From contig DAINSQ010000037.1 of assembly GCA_036741235.1 (NCBI GenBank), positions 1 to 33,129 on the forward strand: 33,129 nucleotides of DNA, read 5' to 3'. This stretch comes from JABWBR01 sp036741235 (lineage in GTDB: Bacteria > Bacteroidota > Bacteroidia > Chitinophagales > Saprospiraceae). The position numbers and the translations under genes are program-made. The notes under the pieces were generated by a model that was not told the origin of the DNA, ran no database searches, and saw nothing but the letters and a program-made list of their open reading frames with translations. Below are positions 24,596 to 31,869 of this stretch, piece by piece (the stretch's first letter is position 1; each line of letters opens with the position of its first letter).

Positions 24596-25120
24596 ATGTC
24601 AAATAATAAAAAGAATGCTAGCAGAATTAAACCTGCTGAGACGGAATTGAAAGAAAAGCTGGTACACCTCAACCGCGTTGCCAAGGTAACCAAGGGCGGT
24701 CGTACGTTTAGCTTCGCCGCTATTGTGGTAGTGGGCGACGGCAACGGTACGGTAGGCCACGGCCTGGGCAAGGCTCGCGAAGTATCCGACGCTATTTCAA
24801 AAGCTGTGGACGACGCCAAGAAGAACCTTATCAAGGTGCCCCTCCACAAAAGCACGATTCCGCACGAGCAAAAGGGCAAATACGGCGCCGGCAAGGTGTT
24901 GATCAAACCCGCAGCAGACGGTACGGGCGTTATCGCCGGCGGCGCTATGCGCCACGTACTCGAAATCGCAGGTATCCACAACGTATTGGCTAAGTCGCAG
25001 GGGTCTTCCAACCCCCACAACGTAGTCAAAGCTACGATCAACGCGCTTTCCCAACTGAGAAACCCGGCGGAAATTGCCCGCCAGCGCTCGATTTCATTAG
25101 ACAAACTGTTCAAGGGGTAA
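24596..25120 (+). CDS. rpsE: 30S ribosomal protein S5
   Basis: This translational-fidelity protein at the mRNA entry has 174 residues. LVHLNRVAKVTKGGRTFSFA is the S5 double-stranded RNA-binding domain, and GKYGAGKVLIKPAADGTG the C-terminal domain start. Spectinomycin-loop residues around RVAKVTKGG appear regular. Confidence 0.97.
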   Translation: MSNNKKNASRIKPAETELKEKLVHLNRVAKVTKGGRTFSFAAIVVVGDGNGTVGHGLGKAREVSDAISKAVDDAKKNLIKVPLHKSTIPHEQKGKYGAGKVLIKPAADGTGVIAGGAMRHVLEIAGIHNVLAKSQGSSNPHNVVKATINALSQLRNPAEIARQRSISLDKLFKG

Positions 25121-25134
25121 AAATATTTCTACCA

Positions 25135-25314
25135 ATGGGCAAGATCAAGGTAACTCAGGTCAAAAGCACGATTGACCGGCCAAAACGCCAGAAAGAGACC
25201 ATCAAGGCACTCGGCCTGAAGCGTATGAACCAAACCGTTGTGCACGAAGCCACCCCACAGATATTGGGTATGGTTGAAAAAGTTAGCCACCTGGTAAAGG
25301 TTGAGCAGGCTTAA
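25135..25314 (+). CDS. rpmD: 50S ribosomal protein L30
   Basis: A small gene of 59 codons. It starts 14 bases after rpsE and ends with TAA at 25312-25314. The product opens MGKIKVTQVKSTIDRPKRQK, then TIKALGLKRMNQTVVHEATP, which is the L30 signature, and finishes with KVSHLVKVEQA. Position between rpsE and rplO is canonical. Confidence 0.95.
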   Translation: MGKIKVTQVKSTIDRPKRQKETIKALGLKRMNQTVVHEATPQILGMVEKVSHLVKVEQA

Positions 25315-25345
25315 TTTTGGTATGAACTTTTAAAAGTTTTAATCA

Positions 25346-25792
25346 ATGGAACTGCATAATTTGAAACCTGCCGCCGGCGCTGTAAAAAACAGCAAGCGCA
25401 TTGCTCGTGGCCCCGGTTCGGGCCATGGCGGTACGTCTACGCGCGGCCACAAAGGCGATAAGTCGCGCTCAGGCCATAAAAGAAAGCGCCACTTCGAAGG
25501 CGGCCAGATGCCTATCCAAATGCGATTGCCCAAGGTGGGTTTCAAAAACGTGAACCGCGTTGAGTACACGCCGGTCAATCTCGACAAGCTCCAATCGCTT
25601 GCCGATAGGTTTAAACTTTCTACCATCGATTTCAACACGCTGGTAGACAAAGGCGTTGTTAATAAGAACGACAAAGTGAAGCTGCTCGGCCGCGGCGAAC
25701 TGAAAGCTAAGCTTAGCGTATCGGTTCATGCCTGCTCGGCTGCTGCAAAGCAAGCCATCGAAGCGCTTGGCGGTAGTGTTAATCTCGTATAA
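25346..25792 (+). CDS. rplO: 50S ribosomal protein L15
   Basis: This large-subunit assembly protein has 148 residues. MELHNLKPAAGAVKNSKRIA and the glycine-rich GPGSGHGGTSTRGHKG loop are typical. The C-terminal SAAAKQAIEALGGSVNLV closes the L15 fold. secY starts 10 bases downstream. Confidence 0.97.
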   Translation: MELHNLKPAAGAVKNSKRIARGPGSGHGGTSTRGHKGDKSRSGHKRKRHFEGGQMPIQMRLPKVGFKNVNRVEYTPVNLDKLQSLADRFKLSTIDFNTLVDKGVVNKNDKVKLLGRGELKAKLSVSVHACSAAAKQAIEALGGSVNLV

Positions 25793-25802
25793 TTAATTTA
25801 CG

Positions 25803-27170
25803 ATGAAAAAATTTATCGAAACGCTCAAGAATATCTGGAAGATCAAGGAATTGAGAACGCGTATTCTCCTTACGCTTGGTCTGCTCATGGTATTCCGCTT
25901 CGGCTCCTATGTGGTGCTGCCAGGCGTAGACCCACAGGTGCTCAAGGCTTCGATCGCCAATAATACGAACCCCAACGACCTGTTGGGCCTTATTAACGTG
26001 TTTACGGGCGGCGCTTTTAATAATGCCTCTATCCTCGCACTCGGTATTATGCCCTATATCACGGCTTCTATCATTGTGCAGTTGATGGGCTTCGCCGTGC
26101 CTTACTTCCAGCGCCTCCAGCAAAAGGAGGGCGAGTCGGGCCGCCGTAAACTCAATCAGATCACCCGCTTGCTTACAGTGGCTATCACGCTGGTGCAGGG
26201 CGGCGCTTATCTCACGTATGTGAAAGGTATGAACGCCGTAGACCCCTCCGTCCCCGATGTGATCTTCTGGCTGTCTAACAGCATTATCCTGTCTACGGGT
26301 ACGGTCTTTTCAATGTGGCTGGGTGAACGCATCACCGACAGAGGTATCGGCAACGGCGTGTCGCTGTTGATCTCCGCCGGTATCATCGCCCGCCTGCCCG
26401 AGTCGATTATCTTCGAATTCCAGGCCCAACTCGAAAAAGGCGGCGCCCTGATGTTTGTACTCGAAATGGCTATCTTGTTTGTGCTGATTATGGCGATGGT
26501 TATGATCATTACCGGCGTCCGCAAGATTCCTATCCAGTTTGCCAAACGTATGGTGGGCCGCGGCGCCAATAATATGCCGGTGGCAGGCGCCCGCGATTAT
26601 ATTCCGCTTAAGGTGAATGCCGCAGGCGTAATGCCTATTATCTTCGCGCAAGCGCTGATGTTCCTGCCTGCCACCGCCCTCCAGTTCCTCGGCGGCGATG
26701 CAGCTTCCGGCTCCGGTGTGGTGCGCGCGCTGAATGATTATACTTCGGGCCCCTACAATATTCTCTACTTCTTGCTGGTAGTGGTGTTTACGTATGTTTA
26801 TACGGCCTTGATGGTTAACCCCCAGCAGTATGCGGAATACCTGAAGCGCCAAAACGCCTTTATCCCCGGTATCAAACCCGGTAAAGAAACGTCGGATTAT
26901 ATCGACGCGGTAACTACGCGTATCACGCTGCCAGGCTCTATTTTCCTGGCGCTTATCGCTGTAATGCCCGCTTTCGCCGGCGCTTTCGGCATCAACTCTT
27001 CGTTTGCTACTTTCTTTGGCGGCACAACGCTGTTGATCCTCGTGGGCGTGATTCTCGATACTTTGCAGCAAATTGAAAGCCATCTGTTGATGCGCCGCTA
27101 CGACGGACTTGTGAAGTCGGGACGTATCCAGGGCCGCAGCCGTATGCAGGGCATCGGCGCCAATATGTAA
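25803..27170 (+). CDS. secY: Preprotein translocase subunit SecY
   Basis: This is the channel of the Sec translocon in the inner membrane, needed for export of the signal-peptide proteins also seen in this window. The 455 residues contain about ten hydrophobic membrane segments. Signatures are the N-terminal ELRTRILLTLGLLMVFRFGS, the first periplasmic plug region, RLQQKEGESGRRKLNQ on a cytoplasmic loop, ISAGIIARLPE, and the TM7 part AAGVMPIIFAQALMFLP. The final cytoplasmic tail HLLMRRYDGLVKSGRIQGR is conserved. It is co-transcribed with rplO and map. Confidence 0.97.
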   Translation: MKKFIETLKNIWKIKELRTRILLTLGLLMVFRFGSYVVLPGVDPQVLKASIANNTNPNDLLGLINVFTGGAFNNASILALGIMPYITASIIVQLMGFAVPYFQRLQQKEGESGRRKLNQITRLLTVAITLVQGGAYLTYVKGMNAVDPSVPDVIFWLSNSIILSTGTVFSMWLGERITDRGIGNGVSLLISAGIIARLPESIIFEFQAQLEKGGALMFVLEMAILFVLIMAMVMIITGVRKIPIQFAKRMVGRGANNMPVAGARDYIPLKVNAAGVMPIIFAQALMFLPATALQFLGGDAASGSGVVRALNDYTSGPYNILYFLLVVVFTYVYTALMVNPQQYAEYLKRQNAFIPGIKPGKETSDYIDAVTTRITLPGSIFLALIAVMPAFAGAFGINSSFATFFGGTTLLILVGVILDTLQQIESHLLMRRYDGLVKSGRIQGRSRMQGIGANM

Positions 27171-27193
27171 TCGATTATAACTACTGTCAGCGC

Positions 27194-28015
27194 ATGATAT
27201 TCTATAAAACGGCCGAAGAAATCGAACTGATACGCCAGAGCAGTCTGCTGGTCTGCCGCGCCCTGGCTGAGGTCGCCTCGATCCTTCGACCCGGTATCAC
27301 CGGCGCTGAAATTGATAAAGCAGCAGAAACCTTGATCCGCGATCACGGCGGCGTACCGGCTTTCAAAGGATACCGGGGGTTTCCCGCTACATTGTGCGTT
27401 TCTTTGAACGATCAGGTAGTGCACGGCATACCCGACAACCAGCAGGTGTTCAAAAGCGGCGATGTGGTATCTGTCGATTGCGGCGTGCTGCTGAACGGCT
27501 TTTATGGCGATTCAGCCTACACCTTCGCACTGGGCGATGTGCCCGAAGAGGTGATGGAGTTGCTGAGGGTAACTAATACTTCCCTCTACAAAGGAATTGA
27601 GCAGGCTGTTGCCGGAAAACGTATGGGCGACGTTAGCTTCGCCATACAATACTACGTGGAAAAGGAAAACGGATACGGCGTTGTGCGCGAACTGGTAGGA
27701 CACGGCATAGGCCGCGAACTCCACGAGGCTCCCGAAGTACCCAATTACGGTCAACGCGGCAAGGGCGTCAAGCTGCAGGAAGGCCTCGTCATCGCTATCG
27801 AACCCATGGTGAATATGGGCCGCAAAGAAGTGATGACGGCCAAGGACGGCTGGACGATCTACGCCAAAGATCGAAAGCCCTCCGCTCACTACGAACACAC
27901 GGTGGCTGTTGGAAAAAATCAGGCCGATATCCTGTCAGATCATAGTATGATTGAAGCGGCTATCCGGCAAAATAACCACATCAGAGCGGTTGAATTAAAA
28001 CCTTTGGCAGCCTGA
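27194..28015 (+). CDS. map: Methionine aminopeptidase, type I
   Basis: It removes the N-terminal methionine from new proteins and needs two divalent metals. The 273 residues include all five metal ligands in the usual order: D95 (VDCG), D106 (GDSA), H170 (GHGIGRELHE), E203 (AIEPMV) and E234 (YEHT). It follows secY by 23 bases, the normal order in this phylum. A short hairpin (GCCTG/CAGGC) overlaps its stop codon, and the transcript may partly end before infA. Confidence 0.97.
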   Translation: MIFYKTAEEIELIRQSSLLVCRALAEVASILRPGITGAEIDKAAETLIRDHGGVPAFKGYRGFPATLCVSLNDQVVHGIPDNQQVFKSGDVVSVDCGVLLNGFYGDSAYTFALGDVPEEVMELLRVTNTSLYKGIEQAVAGKRMGDVSFAIQYYVEKENGYGVVRELVGHGIGRELHEAPEVPNYGQRGKGVKLQEGLVIAIEPMVNMGRKEVMTAKDGWTIYAKDRKPSAHYEHTVAVGKNQADILSDHSMIEAAIRQNNHIRAVELKPLAA

Positions 28016-28041
28016 AACAGGCAGTTGCCTCAACGATACTA

Positions 28042-28113
28042 ACGCAAAAGGTGCGTGACTCGACGATTTTTTTTGCTAATAGCATAAAAAACCAAAGTGT
28101 TATCGTATCTTTG
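28042..28113 (+). promoter_or_regulatory. map-infA transcription boundary: weak terminator-like stem and -7 box
   Basis: ACGCA (28042-28046) pairs with TGCGT (28052-28056), and eight T follow at 28067-28074. This is a weak terminator-like element because ten bases separate stem and T-run. TATCTTTG (28106-28113) is a perfect TAnnTTTG box 18 bases before the infA ATG. A -33 element at the proper distance is lacking; TTTG at 28072-28075 is 30 bases away. TCCGAAATTCGGA (28117-28129) is a small palindrome at the predicted mRNA start. Confidence 0.5.
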
Positions 28114-28131
28114 CACTCCGAAATTCGGAAT

Positions 28132-28350
28132 ATGGCTAAAAAAAACCTGATCAAACAAGACGGCATTATTGAAGAAGCCTTATCAAATGCCATGTTTAGG
28201 GTAAGGCTCGAAAATGACCACCAAATCGTGGCCACTATATCGGGGAAAATGCGAATGAATTACATACGCATCCTGCCCGGTGATAAAGTGTCAGTAGAGA
28301 TGTCGCCTTATGATCTGACGAGGGGAAGAATAATTTACCGTTACAAGTAA
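28132..28350 (+). CDS. infA: Translation initiation factor IF-1
   Basis: This OB-fold factor blocks the A site during initiation. It has 72 residues from MAKKNLIKQDGIIEEALSNA to DLTRGRIIYRYK, exactly the family length. The open frame extends upstream to 28051, but that part lies upstream of the -7 box. The placement just after a promoter suggests some independent control. Confidence 0.97.
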   Translation: MAKKNLIKQDGIIEEALSNAMFRVRLENDHQIVATISGKMRMNYIRILPGDKVSVEMSPYDLTRGRIIYRYK

Positions 28351-28364
28351 ACCACCGCGGAATC

Positions 28365-28481
28365 ATGAAAGTAAAACCATCGATCAAAAAACGCTCTGCT
28401 GAATGCAAGATCGTGAGAAGGAAAGGGAAACTTTACATCATTAACAAGAAGAATCCCAAGTACAAGCAGCGTCAGGGTTAA
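28365..28481 (+). CDS. rpmJ: 50S ribosomal protein L36, zinc-free type
   Basis: A gene of 38 codons. It opens MKVKPSIKKRSAECKIVRRK, continues GKLYIINKKNPKYKQRQG, and ends with TAA at 28479-28481. Only one cysteine remains, so it is the C-minus form that does not bind zinc, as is usual in this phylum. Position between infA and rpsM is canonical. Confidence 0.96.
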   Translation: MKVKPSIKKRSAECKIVRRKGKLYIINKKNPKYKQRQG

Positions 28482-28514
28482 TAAACGGTTTGTCCAAAAT
28501 AATTACGCAACACA

Positions 28515-28892
28515 ATGGCTCGTATTGCAGGTATTGATCTACCAAGGAATAAAAGAGGCGTAATCGGCCTCACTTACATTTACGGTATTGGTAAATCCTC
28601 TGCCGAAGCTATCCTTGAAAAGGCTGGCATAGACGAAAATGTAAAGGTACAAGACTGGACCGACGACAACGTTCGCGAGATCTCCCGCATCATCACCAAC
28701 GATATGAAGGTGGAGGGCGAATTGCGCTCGGAAGTACAACTCAGTATCAAGCGATTGATGGACATTGCCTGCTACCGCGGGCTCCGTCACCGCAAAGGTT
28801 TGCCGCTTCGCGGTCAGCGCACGCGCACTAATGCGCGCACGCGCAAAGGCAAGCGCAAAACGGTGGCCAACAAGAAGAAGGCAACCAAGTAA
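28515..28892 (+). CDS. rpsM: 30S ribosomal protein S13
   Basis: This head protein contacts P-site tRNA and the 50S subunit. It has 125 residues. ARIAGIDLPRNKRGVIGLTY and YRGLRHRKGLPLRGQRTRTN are signatures. It is the first gene of the classical alpha operon. Confidence 0.97.
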   Translation: MARIAGIDLPRNKRGVIGLTYIYGIGKSSAEAILEKAGIDENVKVQDWTDDNVREISRIITNDMKVEGELRSEVQLSIKRLMDIACYRGLRHRKGLPLRGQRTRTNARTRKGKRKTVANKKKATK

Positions 28893-28934
28893 TCAGACTT
28901 AATCGCTTTTTAGCTTAAAATACGCATTCAGGCA

Positions 28935-29324
28935 ATGGCAAAAGCAGCAAAAAAAGTAAAGAAGAGGAAAGTAAAAGTGGACCCTGAGGGCATCGTGTTC
29001 ATTCAGGCCAGCTTTAACAATATCATCATTTCGCTTACCAACAAACAGGGGCAGGTGATATCATGGGCGTCAGCCGGCAAAGCGGGCTTTAAAGGCTCGA
29101 AGAAAAACACGCCCTACGCCGCACAGATGGCAGCCGGCGATGCTGCCAAGGTGGCCTATGAAGCAGGCGTCAGAACCGCTGAGGTGTTGGTGAAAGGCCC
29201 CGGCTCGGGCCGCGAAGCGGCTATCCGCGCGATCGATTCATCGGGCATCAAAGTGACCAGAATCAAAGATATCACGCCGATTCCGCATAACGGCTGCCGC
29301 CCGCCGAAGCGCCGCAGGGTGTAA
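28935..29324 (+). CDS. rpsK: 30S ribosomal protein S11
   Basis: This platform protein has 129 residues. IVFIQASFNNIIISLTNKQG and GPGSGREAAIRAIDSSG are conserved, and the C-terminus PIPHNGCRPPKRRRV is standard. Confidence 0.97.
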   Translation: MAKAAKKVKKRKVKVDPEGIVFIQASFNNIIISLTNKQGQVISWASAGKAGFKGSKKNTPYAAQMAAGDAAKVAYEAGVRTAEVLVKGPGSGREAAIRAIDSSGIKVTRIKDITPIPHNGCRPPKRRRV

Positions 29325-29360
29325 TGCTGCAAACGATAACCGCAAACTTACTATTTAACA

Positions 29361-29972
29361 ATGGCAAGATATACAGGTCCCGCTACCAAGAAGTCAAGAG
29401 CATTTGGCGAAGCGATTGCCGGCTATGACCGCGCATTCGAAAAGAAGAAATATCCTCCGGGACAACACGGCCTTTCGCGCAAGCGCAAGCAACGCTCAGA
29501 TTATGCGATCCAGTTGATGGAGAAGCAAAAAGCTAAGTATACTTACGGCTTGCTGGAACGCCAATTCCGCAGCTTTTTTGAAAAAGCCAGCCGTAAAAGC
29601 GGCGTAACCGGTACGATCCTGCTCCAAATGCTGGAGTCGCGCCTGGATAATACGGTGTTCCGAATGGGCCTCGCGCCTACGCGCCGCGCCGCACGCCAGC
29701 TGGTTACGCACCGCCATATCACGGTTAACGGCATGGTGAGCAATATTCCTTCGCGCCGCCTTCGCCCCGGCGACCTCGTGGGGGTAAGAGGCAAGTCAAA
29801 ATCGTTGGATATCATCCAGGAAAGCGTAGGCAATAAGAAGGAAGTGCGCAAATTCCCCTGGCTGGAATTCAACCCCGACAAGATGGAGGGCGTATTTATG
29901 GCCTATCCGGAACGCGAACAAATACCTGAGAAGATCAACGAGCTGTTGATCGTCGAATTATACTCGAAATAA
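29361..29972 (+). CDS. rpsD: 30S ribosomal protein S4
   Basis: This 30S assembly initiator is the autoregulator of the alpha operon in enterobacteria. It has 203 residues. The S4 RNA-binding domain is RLDNTVFRMGLAPTRRAARQ plus VTHRHITVNG. The N-terminus lacks zinc cysteines. A strong hairpin starts eight bases after its stop codon. Confidence 0.97.
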   Translation: MARYTGPATKKSRAFGEAIAGYDRAFEKKKYPPGQHGLSRKRKQRSDYAIQLMEKQKAKYTYGLLERQFRSFFEKASRKSGVTGTILLQMLESRLDNTVFRMGLAPTRRAARQLVTHRHITVNGMVSNIPSRRLRPGDLVGVRGKSKSLDIIQESVGNKKEVRKFPWLEFNPDKMEGVFMAYPEREQIPEKINELLIVELYSK

Positions 29973-29979
29973 TTGCTTG

Positions 29980-30018
29980 GTATTGACAGCCGCTCGCCGG
30001 CTGTCAATACGCTTTTTA
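29980..30018 (+). terminator. Terminator-like hairpin between rpsD and rpoA
   Basis: GTATTGACAGCCG (29980-29992) and CGGCTGTCAATAC (29998-30010) form a perfect 13-bp stem around CTCGC, followed by GCTTTTTAG. It has the form of an intrinsic terminator with a short T-run, placed inside an operon. It would cause partial termination, or act as a 3' stabilising end for rpsD mRNA. Confidence 0.7.
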
Positions 30019-30069
30019 GATAAGCAATCCCAGCAGGGTTATTCATCCCACCAAAGTTTAATTCATCGT

Positions 30070-31068
30070 ATGAGTATCCTCAATTTTCAGAAACCCGACA
30101 AAATCGTTATGCAAAAAGCAAACGACTTTGAAGGGATTTTCGAATTTAAGCCCCTCGAACCGGGCTTCGGCCAAACGGTAGGCAATTCGCTGCGCCGCGT
30201 GCTGCTGTCGTCGCTTGAGGGCTTTGCTATCTCCGCCGTCCGCATCGCCGGTGTAGAACACGAGTTCGGCACTATCCGCGGCGTGGTGGAAGATGTGGTG
30301 GAGATTATTCTCAATCTTAAGCAGGTACGCCTCAAACAACTCATCGCTGACGATGACATCACCAATGAAAAAGTTTATCTGACGATCACCGGCAAAGACG
30401 AGTTCCGCGCCGGCGATATCGAGGAGTTTACCAATGTGTTTAAGGTGATGAACCCGGAACTCCATATCTGCTATATGGAGCCTTTCGTCAATCTCGAGGT
30501 GGAACTTACCGTTACCAAAGGTCGCGGTTATGTGCCTGCCGATGATAACCTCCCCAAAGACGCACCCATCGGCGTTATTCCTTTGGATGCTATCTACACG
30601 CCTATCAAAAACGTGGCTTACCGCGTGGAAAATACGCGCGTGGGCCAACGCACCGACTATGAGAAACTGACGATCGAAGTAAAAACCGACGGCACAATCC
30701 ACCCGGAAGATGCTATCAAGGAGGCTTCGCGCATCCTGATCCAGCACCTGATGTTGATAACCGACGAAAATATTACGTTTGACGACGCTTCCAGCCGCGA
30801 AGACAATATTGTGGACGAGCACATCCTCCACATGCGCAAGCTGCTGAAAACGTCGCTCGAAGACCTCGACCTCTCTGTTCGCGCCTACAACTGCCTCAAG
30901 GCAGCCAAGATTAATACGCTGGCCGAATTGGTGAAGTACGATACGCATGAGCTGCTCAAGTTCCGCAACTTCGGCAAGAAGTCGCTGGTGGAAATCGAAG
31001 AGCTGCTCCAGGAAAAGGGCCTGACTTTCGGTATGGACCTTTCCAAGTACAAACTCGACGAAGAATAA
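30070..31068 (+). CDS. rpoA: DNA-directed RNA polymerase subunit alpha
   Basis: The 332 residues contain the N-terminal dimerisation domain (GFGQTVGNSLRRVLLSSLEG, IAGVEHEFGTIRGVVEDV) and the C-terminal domain that contacts promoter DNA and activators (LDLSVRAYNCLKAAKINTLA, KFRNFGKKSLVEIEELL). The start at 30070 (MSILNFQKPDKI) is chosen; an in-frame ATG at 29977 would put 31 residues from the rpsD-rpoA hairpin into the protein. The gap from rpsD is 97 bases. Confidence 0.97.
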   Translation: MSILNFQKPDKIVMQKANDFEGIFEFKPLEPGFGQTVGNSLRRVLLSSLEGFAISAVRIAGVEHEFGTIRGVVEDVVEIILNLKQVRLKQLIADDDITNEKVYLTITGKDEFRAGDIEEFTNVFKVMNPELHICYMEPFVNLEVELTVTKGRGYVPADDNLPKDAPIGVIPLDAIYTPIKNVAYRVENTRVGQRTDYEKLTIEVKTDGTIHPEDAIKEASRILIQHLMLITDENITFDDASSREDNIVDEHILHMRKLLKTSLEDLDLSVRAYNCLKAAKINTLAELVKYDTHELLKFRNFGKKSLVEIEELLQEKGLTFGMDLSKYKLDEE

Positions 31069-31118
31069 TTGGTATTCAGGCATTTTTTTTTAAACCTGCA
31101 AAGACCTTTCTGCCGATG

Positions 31119-31137
31119 TTTACCTGCCTGGGGTAAA
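31119..31137 (+). promoter_or_regulatory. Small hairpin in the rpoA-rplQ gap
   Basis: TTTACC (31119-31124) and GGTAAA (31132-31137) pair around TGCCTGG in the 119-base gap before rplQ. No promoter box of the TAnnTTTG type was found there. Function unknown. Confidence 0.3.
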
Positions 31138-31187
31138 AGGCGATGCCGCCGGCAGATTGTGTGTTGCGAAGTCAAAACCATCTCATC

Positions 31188-31790
31188 ATGAGGCACGGTG
31201 ATAAAATAAACAACCTGGGCCGCAAGGAAGGCCACCGCAGGGCGCTGATGCGCAACCTGGCTAGCGCGCTGGTAGAACACAAGCGCATCAGAACGACTTT
31301 GGCCAAAGCCAAGGCGCTACGCACTTATATTGAACCGCTGGTGACTAAAGCCAAAAGCAATACGACGCACTCCCGTCGTGTGATTTTCAGCTACCTGCAA
31401 AGCAAAGACGCGGTTAAGGAATTGTTCGGCCCTATCGCCGAAAAGGTGGGCGACCGTCCTGGAGGTTATGTCCGCATTATCCGCACCGGCTTCCGCAAAG
31501 GCGACGGCGCCGAGATGGCTATGATTGAATTTGTCGATTTCAACGAGATCTACAAACCCGGCAAAGAGGAAACGACTACGAAGAAGCGCAGAACGCGCCG
31601 TGGCGGTTCAGGCGCCGGCGAAACGGCAGCCAGGGTTGCCGCTCCTGTAGCTCCCGCTGTAGTTGATATCCCCGAGGTGGAAGAGGCCGAAGAAACGGCC
31701 GCCGATACCCTGGAAGCAGCAGCCGATGAGGCCGCCAACGATCTCAACGAAACTGCCGACGATAATAACGGCGAAGAAATAGAGAAGTAG
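31188..31790 (+). CDS. rplQ: 50S ribosomal protein L17 with acidic C-terminal extension
   Basis: The first 124 residues are a normal L17 (MRHGDKINNLGRKEGHRRAL, TTLAKAKALRTYIEPLVTKA, RIIRTGFRKGDGAEMAMIEF). The start at 31188 is preferred to the in-frame ATG at 31143 because MRHGDKINNLGR is the family opening. About 76 extra residues follow: a short basic patch (KKRRTRRGG), then an Ala/Pro/Val stretch, then a tail rich in Glu, Asp and Ala. Extended L17 proteins occur in Bacteroidota; the role is unknown. It is the last gene of the superoperon. Confidence 0.96.
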   Translation: MRHGDKINNLGRKEGHRRALMRNLASALVEHKRIRTTLAKAKALRTYIEPLVTKAKSNTTHSRRVIFSYLQSKDAVKELFGPIAEKVGDRPGGYVRIIRTGFRKGDGAEMAMIEFVDFNEIYKPGKEETTTKKRRTRRGGSGAGETAARVAAPVAPAVVDIPEVEEAEETAADTLEAAADEAANDLNETADDNNGEEIEK

Positions 31791-31821
31791 TAAATAGGGT
31801 TAACGCCCATTGCTACGCAAA

Positions 31822-31856
31822 AAGGGGCGCCCCGGATTTTTTCCGGGGCGCCCCTT
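31822..31856. terminator. GC-rich hairpin downstream of rplQ
   Basis: AAGGGGCGCCCCGGA (31822-31836) and TCCGGGGCGCCCCTT (31842-31856) form a perfect 15-bp stem around five T. On the plus strand only two T follow, so as a rho-independent terminator it is atypical. On the minus strand the stem is followed by TTTTTGCG, the proper form. It probably ends the superoperon and blocks leftward transcription as well. Confidence 0.6.
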
Positions 31857-31869
31857 GCCGTTTGGGGAA

